From assembly GCA_030426865.1 (NCBI GenBank), contig JAUHXN010000007.1, positions 1-25,773 on the forward strand: a stretch of 25,773 nt of DNA, written 5' to 3'. Shown piece by piece: positions 17,110 through 23,972 of the stretch. This stretch comes from a bacterium (GTDB taxonomy: Bacteria > Bacteroidota > Ignavibacteria > Kapaibacteriales > UBA2268). A program made the translations under genes and the position numbers. Every line of letters begins with the position of its first letter. The first letter of the stretch is position 1. The notes under the pieces are model-generated. The model made no database searches, was not told the origin of the DNA, and worked only from the letters and a program-made list of their open reading frames with translations.

Positions 17110-18119
17110 CTATTGCTATAATTTGATTTATAATAATCTCTATACTCACCCGAAATAACTCTTTCCACCCAATCCATATTATCCAAGTACCAGTCTATAG
17201 TCAACTTCAATCCATTTTCGAAATCATATTTAGGAGTCCAACCCAATTCAGATGATATTTTGGTATTATCCATTGCATATCTCTTATCGTGTCCAGGACG
17301 ATCTTTTACATATTTAATCAGTGATTCTGGTTTATTCAGATAGCTTAGAATCTGCTTTACAATTTCAATATTAGGCATTTCATTCTCTGCACCAATATTA
17401 TACACCTGACCTACTCTCCCCTTCTCGAAGACTTCTAATATTGCCTGGCAGTGGTCATCTACGTAAATCCAATCTCTAACGTTCATTCCATCACCATATA
17501 CAGGCAAATCTTTGTCGCTTAGAGCGTTCATTATCATTAGGGGGATTAGTTTTTCTGGGAATTGATATGGACCATAGTTATTAGAACATCTAGTAATCAA
17601 TGCAGGAAAATCAAAAGTCTTATAATATGATCGAACGAAATTATCTGCGGCTGTCTTAGAAGCAGAATAAGGTGAATTCGGCTTCAAATTAGTTTTCTCA
17701 GTAAATTTACCAGTAGCTCCAAGCGATCCATAAACTTCATCTGTTGAAACTTGTAAATATCGTTTCACATTATGTTTCTTTGAAAAATCTAGAAGATTTA
17801 CTGTGCCGAATACGTTTGTACTTACAAAAGGAGATGAATCCATTATAGACCGATCAACATGTGATTCGGCAGCAAAATTAATTACACCATCGATTTTATG
17901 TTCATCAAATACTTTTTCTAAATCCGATTTACTTTCGATATTTCCTTTGACAAAAGTATGCTTTGGATTATCTTTCAAAGAATCTAAATTCTCCAGATTT
18001 CCTGCATAAGTTAGTGCATCAAAACTAATGACTTCGTAATCACCTTTCGTTAGCATTAGCTTTACAAAACTACTACCTATGAATCCCGCACTTCCTGTTA
18101 CTAATATTTTTTTTGACAT
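17106..18119 (-). CDS. rfbB: dTDP-glucose 4,6-dehydratase
   Basis: Extended short-chain dehydrogenase that turns dTDP-glucose into dTDP-4-keto-6-deoxyglucose, the entry to dTDP-rhamnose and amino-deoxy sugars; also called RmlB. It is 337 aa, near the family length. The NAD-binding TGSAGFIGS lies at 8-16, with FDALTYAGNLENL at 33-45. The catalytic set is T126-D127-E128 in STDEVYG and Y151/K155 in YSASK. RCSNNYGPYQFPEKLIPL and KDRPGHDKRYAMD are RmlB signatures. RmlA, RmlC and RmlD are not in the window, so the final sugar could be rhamnose made with distant genes or another deoxy sugar. It lies 6 nt after the GH3 gene and overlaps wecB. Confidence 0.95.
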   Translation of the reverse strand: MSKKILVTGSAGFIGSSFVKLMLTKGDYEVISFDALTYAGNLENLDSLKDNPKHTFVKGNIESKSDLEKVFDEHKIDGVINFAAESHVDRSIMDSSPFVSTNVFGTVNLLDFSKKHNVKRYLQVSTDEVYGSLGATGKFTEKTNLKPNSPYSASKTAADNFVRSYYKTFDFPALITRCSNNYGPYQFPEKLIPLMIMNALSDKDLPVYGDGMNVRDWIYVDDHCQAILEVFEKGRVGQVYNIGAENEMPNIEIVKQILSYLNKPESLIKYVKDRPGHDKRYAMDNTKISSELGWTPKYDFENGLKLTIDWYLDNMDWVERVISGEYRDYYKSNYSNR

Positions 18120-18125
18120 AAGCTA

Positions 18126-19667
18126 TTAATTGTTTGGTTGAGCGTCCATATTGTTTGTTCTACCACTTAGTATCATAGTAGCCGCAGCTAATGATGCTAA
18201 GGAGTTAGAATAAGTTAGCACAGATACATCCGATCTGATTTCGTCTGCTAAATAAGGATTGCCGAAATACACAGTAATTATTGGCTTACCCATTGCAATC
18301 TTTTTCATAATTGCACTTATTTTTTCCGAAGTTCCTATATCACCAGCATAAGATCTACTTCTATGGAAAACAGCGAATAAAATTATATCAGCATCATCTG
18401 TACCAAGTTTCATCTGTTCCAAATCTTCTTCTTCTATTTCTTCGTTTATATATGCGAAATCACAATCATTTTCGAGTGCTTGTTGCATAAAATTGAAGAA
18501 CATACTAGCTGGACCAAAGTCATCTTCTTTCTGTAAAAATCCAAAACCTGCAAATTGCATTCCAGGTTGAATCGGTATAACGTTATTTTCTATTTTAAGT
18601 TCAACGCTTTCTCGAGCTAATTCTAGAGCTATTTTTTCATGTTCCATGAAGTGGTCTTGAAATTCTTCATCTATTTTTGGTGGGTTAAGAGCACCAACGA
18701 AATTCATTTCTCTTTTTAACTTTCTATAAGAACTATTCAAGTGTTCTTTTAAAATAGAATTCTTTGCAATTTCAGAAGATAATTCTTCGATTGCTTCGAA
18801 AGGATTTTCTGGGATTAATGCTATATCACCACCAGCTTCGAAGAACTTAATAGTTGCTTCACCGGATTTATAGTGATTTGTGATAGATTTCATTTCTAAT
18901 GCATCACTGATTATCAACCCTTCAAACCCAAGCATTTCCTTCAGTAATTTGGTAATTACATTGTGAGATAGAGTAGCTGGGATTTTTTCTTCATCCATAG
19001 CTTTTACCCACAAGTGACCAATCATAATAGATTTGATCCCATTTTTAATATTATTAATAAATGGTTTTAACTCTATCTGGAAATCCTCGCCAGTTTTTTC
19101 TAAAACGGGTAAATCTAAATGTGAATCTACTTCTGTATCGCCATGACCGGGGAAATGCTTTCCGCATGCCAAAACTTTCTCGTTCTGCGTAGCTTTCATG
19201 TAGTAAACAGAATGCTGAGAAACAGTAAGGTCATCTTCACCGAATGCCCTGATATTTATAATAGGGTTTTTCGGATTAGAGTTAATATCACAAACTGGAG
19301 CTAGGTTCCAATCTATTCCTAAAAGCTTAGCTTCTTTGGCTATAAACTTAGCCGCTATACCAGACTTAGTCGGGTCTTCTGTTCTTCCTAAAGCCATAGC
19401 GTGTGGGAATCCCGTCCCTCCTAAAAAGCGCATTGGGAGTCCATTTTCCAAATCAGCACAAAATATGAGTGGTTGTTCAGCTATTGCCTTAAGCTCAGTA
19501 ATCATATTTTTAACTTGATTTACTTCCCCACCGAATATACAAAACCCACTAACTCCATACTCTATTAGCTTATGGATTAATTTTTTATAATCTTCTTGCT
19601 CGTAATAGTAAGGTGTGTTCAATCTGGGAATAACACATCTTGCAGCTATTTTTAAATTTGATTCCAT
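18126..19667 (-). CDS. Glycoside hydrolase family 3, beta-N-acetylhexosaminidase-like (NagZ-type)
   Basis: GH3 enzyme of 513 aa that probably removes terminal beta-linked GlcNAc. KHFPGHGDTEVDSH (~170-183) is the NagZ-type catalytic loop carrying the Asp/His pair. Upstream are IDWNLAPVCDIN and IRAFGEDD, and IISDALEM (~252-259) holds the nucleophile aspartate. A second alpha/beta domain (~350-505, DIILFAVFHRSRSY, ITVYFGNPY) makes it longer than E. coli NagZ and like Gram-positive or Bacteroidota forms. No signal peptide is visible, so it is likely cytoplasmic, as in peptidoglycan recycling. I chose ATG 19667, which overlaps the upstream stop as TGATG, over TTG 19670. Its place between a thioesterase and rfbB is unexpected and could reflect cell-wall recycling or trimming of the locus product. 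Confidence 0.88.
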   Translation of the reverse strand: MESNLKIAARCVIPRLNTPYYYEQEDYKKLIHKLIEYGVSGFCIFGGEVNQVKNMITELKAIAEQPLIFCADLENGLPMRFLGGTGFPHAMALGRTEDPTKSGIAAKFIAKEAKLLGIDWNLAPVCDINSNPKNPIINIRAFGEDDLTVSQHSVYYMKATQNEKVLACGKHFPGHGDTEVDSHLDLPVLEKTGEDFQIELKPFINNIKNGIKSIMIGHLWVKAMDEEKIPATLSHNVITKLLKEMLGFEGLIISDALEMKSITNHYKSGEATIKFFEAGGDIALIPENPFEAIEELSSEIAKNSILKEHLNSSYRKLKREMNFVGALNPPKIDEEFQDHFMEHEKIALELARESVELKIENNVIPIQPGMQFAGFGFLQKEDDFGPASMFFNFMQQALENDCDFAYINEEIEEEDLEQMKLGTDDADIILFAVFHRSRSYAGDIGTSEKISAIMKKIAMGKPIITVYFGNPYLADEIRSDVSVLTYSNSLASLAAATMILSGRTNNMDAQPNN

Positions 19668-20098
19668 CAATTTTCGTAATTGTTTATTTTTTCTCTGACA
19701 AAATCCGGTATTGTAACCGGTTTCCCATTTTCCGTATTTACATATACTAATATAGATTTGGCTTCTAGTATCAATTTATCAATCGAGTAAACTTGGTTGA
19801 TAAATGTAATAGAGCTATCCCCTATATTGCTAACTTTAGTCAATACAGTGTATTTATCAGTAAACCTCATTGAGCTATAATAATCTACTTCGCTATGCAC
19901 TGTCATAATCGGCATACGTTTCGAAAAGATACTATCATCACGGGGCATACCTATATCGAATAAATATTGAGTTCTTGCCCATTCTAACCAATAAAGATAA
20001 GCTAAGTTATGAACCACATTGAACGAATCTACTTCGCTGAATTTTACTTCGCCATTGTATTCGTGCTTGAATTCATCTTTTATGTACTTTATTTCCAT
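19667..20098 (-). CDS. Acyl-CoA thioesterase, 4-hydroxybenzoyl-CoA thioesterase (hotdog) family
   Basis: Single-domain hotdog thioesterase of 143 aa, cytoplasmic, hydrolysing a CoA thioester. EVDSFNVVHNLAYLYWLEWAR (~22-42) matches the family motif in which the aspartate (D24 here) is catalytic and the HN...Y...E.AR helix follows, as in YbgC/FadM-type proteins. The rest, with VHSEVDYYSSMRFTDKYTV, fits the central beta-sheet. Its acyl substrate is unknown. It starts 2 nt after the threonine aldolase stop, and its TGA overlaps the GH3 ATG by one base, so it is coupled to both. A link to fatty-acid supply is only a guess from accA further down the run. Confidence 0.85.
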   Translation of the reverse strand: MEIKYIKDEFKHEYNGEVKFSEVDSFNVVHNLAYLYWLEWARTQYLFDIGMPRDDSIFSKRMPIMTVHSEVDYYSSMRFTDKYTVLTKVSNIGDSSITFINQVYSIDKLILEAKSILVYVNTENGKPVTIPDFVREKINNYEN

Positions 20099-20100
20099 AT

Positions 20101-21135
20101 TTATTGAGCTAATAGAAGTACCGAATCTGTAGTAATTTTAACAGCATCTTTCGTTTCTTGTTCACTAATCTGGAAATGGAAAACAACACGAATTGTGTTT
20201 TGACCAATTTCACTGCAAAGCATTCCTTTTTCTTTTGCCTTCTCGACAAAGTCAGCAGCTTTAATTTGTGGAGCTAATTTGAAATTAACTATATTCGTTT
20301 GTACACGAGTCAAATCAACTGCAATTAATGGTGATTCCATCACTTTCTGAGCGAAGTACTTCGCCTTTACGTGGTCACCTTTCAGGTGTTTTATATGATG
20401 CTTAACTGCATGCAGTCCACCAGCAGCTATTATACCTGCTTGACGCATACCACCACCCAGCATTTTTCTAAATTTCCTACCTCTATTAATATGCTCCCAC
20501 GTACCAACTAATACAGAGCCAACAGGAGCTCCAAGCCCTTTAGAAAGACAAACAGAAACCGTATCAAACGGCTCAGCATATTGCTCTAATGTAATACCTG
20601 TTTCAGCATGTGCATTCCATAATCTTGCACCATCTAGGTGCATTTTGATTTCATGCTGGTCAGCCAATTCTCTTACTTGCTGAGTGTATGCAACATCTAG
20701 TAAAGTACCACCATGTCTATTATGAGAGTTTTCAAGCGTTATTAATGATGAACGAGAATTATAATAAATATTAGGTCTTATCGCTGCTTCTATATCCTCT
20801 ACGGCAGGGCTACCATAATCAGAAGGAATACAACGACACATAACACCAGAGAACACTGCTGGAGCACCTGTCTCATAATGAAAAATATGAGCATCCGCAT
20901 CCATTATTACTTCGTGACCCGGTTTAGTGTGTAGTTTGATTGCTATCTGATTGGCCATTACACCAGAAGGAACAAAAAGCCCAGCTTCTTTACCTAATAG
21001 ATTTGAGACTGCTCTTTCTAATTCTTTGACTGTGGGGTCTTCTTTGTAAACATCGTCTCCAACTTCAGCTTCAGCCATAGCTTGACGCATTTCTTCTGTT
21101 GGTTTGGTTACTGTATCACTTCTTAAATCAATCAT
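20101..21135 (-). CDS. ltaE: Low-specificity L-threonine aldolase
   Basis: PLP-dependent fold-type I enzyme that splits L-threonine or L-allo-threonine into glycine and acetaldehyde; cytoplasmic, 344 aa. Visible features are IDLRSDTVTKPTEEMR (2-17), GDDVYKEDPTV (26-36), FVPSGVMANQIA (54-65), ENSHNRHGGT (135-144), HLDGAR (166-171, Asp bonding the PLP ring), and the Schiff-base lysine K199 in CLSKGLGAPVGS. It is the first gene of the 17-gene minus-strand run and has a TAnnTTTG box 37 nt upstream. Metabolically it does not obviously belong with polysaccharide synthesis. The substrate stereochemistry (L-threo versus allo) cannot be told from sequence. Confidence 0.93.
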   Translation of the reverse strand: MIDLRSDTVTKPTEEMRQAMAEAEVGDDVYKEDPTVKELERAVSNLLGKEAGLFVPSGVMANQIAIKLHTKPGHEVIMDADAHIFHYETGAPAVFSGVMCRCIPSDYGSPAVEDIEAAIRPNIYYNSRSSLITLENSHNRHGGTLLDVAYTQQVRELADQHEIKMHLDGARLWNAHAETGITLEQYAEPFDTVSVCLSKGLGAPVGSVLVGTWEHINRGRKFRKMLGGGMRQAGIIAAGGLHAVKHHIKHLKGDHVKAKYFAQKVMESPLIAVDLTRVQTNIVNFKLAPQIKAADFVEKAKEKGMLCSEIGQNTIRVVFHFQISEQETKDAVKITTDSVLLLAQ

Positions 21136-21172
21136 AATTCTTTTTCTTACATTTAGTTAAAATATATAACTA

Positions 21173-21180
21173 CAAAGATA
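21173..21180 (-). promoter_or_regulatory. Bacteroidota-type -7 promoter box (TATCTTTG) before the 17-gene run
   Basis: The minus strand reads TATCTTTG, an exact TAnnTTTG match, 37 nt before the ltaE ATG, the same distance as the box before the OmpA-family gene. It lies in the 87-nt gap 21136-21222. The -33 position 19 nt upstream reads TTCA, a weak match. It is the best candidate promoter for the whole run down to 2175. Confidence 0.5.
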
Positions 21181-21222
21181 AAGAATATGGTTGTTAAATT
21201 GAATTTTTAGGAGAGTTTGTGG

Positions 21223-21885
21223 TTAATTCAAAAATCCAAGAAAAGATTGACCAGATTGAGCATAGAAAAACTCACCCGCTAACATAACTAAGCCCACAGA
21301 AATAGGGATTGATAAGTTATCATCTATTTTAATGACTTTTGATATGGCTTCTACAAAACCACCAATAGTTGCAGCTATGACACCTATAACTAAATAGCTA
21401 AAAGGGAGATTAAACATATTGTAGTAAATAAAGATAATTGCAATTGCTGATATGATGAAAGCTATAGTTCCTTCCCATGATTTATCAAAAAAACCATGTT
21501 TACCGAAACGACGACCAATAAGTGCCGCACATATATCAGAAATGATTAGAATAGTAAAACCAGTAATTGTGATGATTTTGGGGAAAGCTAGAACACAAAT
21601 TGTAGCTGAAATAAGTACCCAAGTAGCTCCATTGAATAGCCCTTTTCCTTTTTTTTCGTGTGGTCTTAGAATTTTACCGAAATATTTTAACATAAGGTCT
21701 ATGAAAAACCTGACATTTTGAGACAATAAGTCAAATATAATAAATAAGATAGTAGCAGGTACAAGTACACTCAACATATTCTCTTGAGTGAAAAATATAT
21801 AGCTTACTGGAATAGAAAGAGAAGCTAAATGAATACCTTTTCTTAGAATTTCCTGCTTATAACTTATATTGCTTTCATTTGACAT
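21223..21885 (-). CDS. SEC59/DGK1/VTE5-type CTP-dependent lipid kinase (polyprenol, diacylglycerol or similar)
   Basis: Polytopic membrane protein of 220 aa. It resembles the dolichol kinase / DGK1 / phytol kinase family, which phosphorylates lipid alcohols with CTP and is related to phosphatidate cytidylyltransferases. Family signatures visible are EILRKGIHLASL near the start, LRPHEKKGKGLFNGATW in the middle, and ISDICAALIGRRFGKH followed by DKSWEGTIAFI, with six or so hydrophobic segments. I chose ATG 21885; the TTG at 21894 would add three residues without support. It diverges from ispE across only 21 nt. Substrate is uncertain; next to ispE and a polysaccharide locus, a polyprenol-salvage role is attractive. 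It is probably not in the same unit as ltaE, because of the 87-nt gap and the promoter box there. Confidence 0.8.
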   Translation of the reverse strand: MSNESNISYKQEILRKGIHLASLSIPVSYIFFTQENMLSVLVPATILFIIFDLLSQNVRFFIDLMLKYFGKILRPHEKKGKGLFNGATWVLISATICVLAFPKIITITGFTILIISDICAALIGRRFGKHGFFDKSWEGTIAFIISAIAIIFIYYNMFNLPFSYLVIGVIAATIGGFVEAISKVIKIDDNLSIPISVGLVMLAGEFFYAQSGQSFLGFLN

Positions 21886-21906
21886 ACAAAACAAAAATAG
21901 AATAAA

Positions 21907-22746
21907 ATGAAAATTAAAAAAAATGCGAATGCTAAAATAAACATTGGCTTAGAGATATTAAACAAAAGAAGTGACGATTACCACAACCTTAACACTGTTT
22001 TTTATTCTCTCCACAATTTATTCGACGAACTAATATTTGAACGTAATGACAACGAAAATGTAATTATTGACTCAAATATTCCCGAATTGAATGGTAAAGA
22101 CAATTTAATATACACAGCAATTCGTAAAATTGGGCGAAAAGTTAATAAGAAAATTGGTGTCAATATAACTTTAACTAAAAATATACCTATGGGTGCTGGC
22201 TTAGGTGGTGGGAGTAGTGATGCGGCATGTACTATAAACGCTATTGATCAGATATACGAGCTAGGACTTAGTTACAATGATAAACTGATATTGGCACAAG
22301 CCGTTGGCTCTGACGTTCCATTCTTTTTACAAGGTGGTGCCGCTATAGGTAGAAGCAGGGGTGAGTCATTAACATTCTTTGACTATATAGCCCCATTTCA
22401 AATTGTTGTAGTTTCACCCAATATACATGTATCTACACCTATGGCTTATAGTGAATTAAACAGAGATTCCACACCAAGACAATTAACAGACTACAAGCAA
22501 ATACTAGAAAGATCTAACGATAATCCCTCGTTGATGAGAAGCATGATATTCAACGATTTTGAAAAGCCAATATTCGCAAAACACCCAGAAATAAAAGATA
22601 TAAAACATAAGTTATATGAGAACGGGGCTATTTTTTCATTAATGTCGGGTAGTGGTTCATCAGTTTTCGGTATGTTTGAAAATGATTTCGAAATAGATAA
22701 ATTGAACGATATTTTTCCCAATTACAAAGTGATAAAAGCAAACTGA
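21907..22746 (+). CDS. ispE: 4-diphosphocytidyl-2-C-methyl-D-erythritol kinase
   Basis: GHMP kinase of the MEP isoprenoid pathway, phosphorylating the 2-hydroxyl of CDP-methylerythritol with ATP; cytoplasmic. It is 279 aa, the family length. AKINIGLEIL (9-18) contains catalytic K10, RSDDYHNLNTVF (21-32) follows, the ATP loop is PMGAGLGGGSSDAA (94-107), catalytic D136 lies in VGSDVPFF, and SGSGSSVFGMF (247-257) is the third GHMP motif. There is no clear Shine-Dalgarno sequence. The stop TGA overlaps a possible CTG start of the LolC/E-type gene downstream. Its product feeds the synthesis of the polyprenyl carrier used by the adjacent polysaccharide genes. Confidence 0.95.
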   Translation: MKIKKNANAKINIGLEILNKRSDDYHNLNTVFYSLHNLFDELIFERNDNENVIIDSNIPELNGKDNLIYTAIRKIGRKVNKKIGVNITLTKNIPMGAGLGGGSSDAACTINAIDQIYELGLSYNDKLILAQAVGSDVPFFLQGGAAIGRSRGESLTFFDYIAPFQIVVVSPNIHVSTPMAYSELNRDSTPRQLTDYKQILERSNDNPSLMRSMIFNDFEKPIFAKHPEIKDIKHKLYENGAIFSLMSGSGSSVFGMFENDFEIDKLNDIFPNYKVIKAN

Positions 22747-23927
22747 AATTAGAGAATAAAATAGCACTCAAATATATTTTCACAAGCAAAGATATTAGTT
22801 TTGTGAAGATAATCAATTTACTAGCTACAATTGGTATAACGATAGGTGTTGCTTCAATAATATTTGTTGTATCTATATTGAGTGGGTTTCAGGTTATGAA
22901 TTATCAGCAAATACTCGGCTATGACCCTCACGTAAGGGTAAAGCTAAGTGGAAATAGCGATACTGATACCCCACTAATAAACTATGTTCGTGACTCTGAA
23001 GAAATGAAGGAATTTGCATTAACTACAGAGAAAAAATCTGCCCTTAGGGTTAAAGATAATATTAAAGTTGCACGCTTGCTTTATATTAGCCCTATGAGCA
23101 AGAATTATCTTGAGGGACTAAATAAGTCACTTCTATTTGGTGAGCTTCAATCCAACTCACAAAACTTGATAATGGGCGCAAAGTTAGCTGAGGGATTAGA
23201 CATAACAAGGGGTGATGAAGTAGAGCTAATAACACCTGAAGCTCTAGAAAAATCTGCACGTCTATTCCGACAATTGGACGGTTCGAAATATGTTTTAAGT
23301 GGCATATTCTACAGTAGTGTAAAGGACTATGACGAAAAGCAGATATACATATATGACAACAACCCCAAGAAAGACTTCATAGACATAAAGCTAACAGATT
23401 ACAGCTTAACTGACGAGTATGTAGGTAAACTCCAATCTTCATATAAAGACTTAGTTATATTTACTTGGAAAGATTTGAATTCGGATTTTTACAAGATTAT
23501 GCAATTCGAGAAAGTGATGACAATAATAGTACTATTCTTGATAATACTGATATCGGCATTCAACATATTAGCATCGCTCTCGATGACCGTTGTCCAGAAG
23601 AAAAAGGATATATCGATACTCCGAACTCTAGGGATGTCAAAAAACAGAATAGTTGCAATATTCCGTAATGAGGGTATATTCATAGGAGTAATAGGTACTA
23701 TACTGGGAACTACTATAGGACTGATACTAACGTATTTGCAAGACACTGCTGGGCTAATTATGTTCGGAAAAGGAATAACAATACAATCGGCATTCCCTAT
23801 CAGCTACGAATATGAAGTTTACTTAGCAGTAGTAGTCGTCTCTGTACTACTATCGTGGGGAGCAACCTATCTTCCTACCAAACGAATTTCCAAGATAGAT
23901 ATACTCGATGGTATAAGGGAAGAATAA
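22743..23927 (+). CDS. LolC/LolE-type ABC transporter permease (FtsX domain), apparent non-standard start
   Basis: Inner-membrane permease of the lipoprotein-releasing (LolCE) or MacB-like type, which with an ATPase moves lipoproteins toward the outer membrane. It has one N-terminal helix (LLATIGITIGVASIIFVVSILSGF), a large periplasmic domain, and three C-terminal helices in an FtsX domain (TIIVLFLIILISAFNILASL; VIGTILGTTIGLILTY; LAVVVVSVLLSWGATY), with KKDISILRTLGMS as coupling helix. The first ordinary start is GTG 22803 (374 aa). The frame upstream encodes LENKIALKYIFTSKDISF, which matches the conserved family N terminus, but from the in-frame stop at 22698 onward has no ATG, GTG or TTG. 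CTG 22743 overlaps the ispE stop as CTGA and gives 394 aa, so I annotate from there. The ATPase partner is not in the window. Confidence 0.75.
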   Translation: MKLENKIALKYIFTSKDISFVKIINLLATIGITIGVASIIFVVSILSGFQVMNYQQILGYDPHVRVKLSGNSDTDTPLINYVRDSEEMKEFALTTEKKSALRVKDNIKVARLLYISPMSKNYLEGLNKSLLFGELQSNSQNLIMGAKLAEGLDITRGDEVELITPEALEKSARLFRQLDGSKYVLSGIFYSSVKDYDEKQIYIYDNNPKKDFIDIKLTDYSLTDEYVGKLQSSYKDLVIFTWKDLNSDFYKIMQFEKVMTIIVLFLIILISAFNILASLSMTVVQKKKDISILRTLGMSKNRIVAIFRNEGIFIGVIGTILGTTIGLILTYLQDTAGLIMFGKGITIQSAFPISYEYEVYLAVVVVSVLLSWGATYLPTKRISKIDILDGIREE

Positions 23928-23949
23928 AAAAGGAGCCGAAGCTCCTTTG
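23928..23949 (-). terminator. Rho-independent terminator between convergent genes
   Basis: Perfect 8-bp stem, AAAGGAGC at 23929-23936 and GCTCCTTT at 23941-23948. On the minus strand the loop is TTCG closed by C-G (the extra-stable cUUCGg) and is followed by a T run (TTTTTTATTC), so it fits termination of the minus-strand gene ending at 23973. On the plus strand it lies just after the permease stop but has a poorer T tract, so it may work in both directions. Confidence 0.85.
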
Positions 23950-23972
23950 GGATAAATTATTTTGTGATGATT

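Noticed and set aside
21892..21899. TATTTTTG on the minus strand before the kinase gene, resembling a -7 box
   Set aside because: Only 6 nt from the ATG, no -33 match, and in a very AT-rich stretch; too weak to call, though a leaderless start cannot be excluded.
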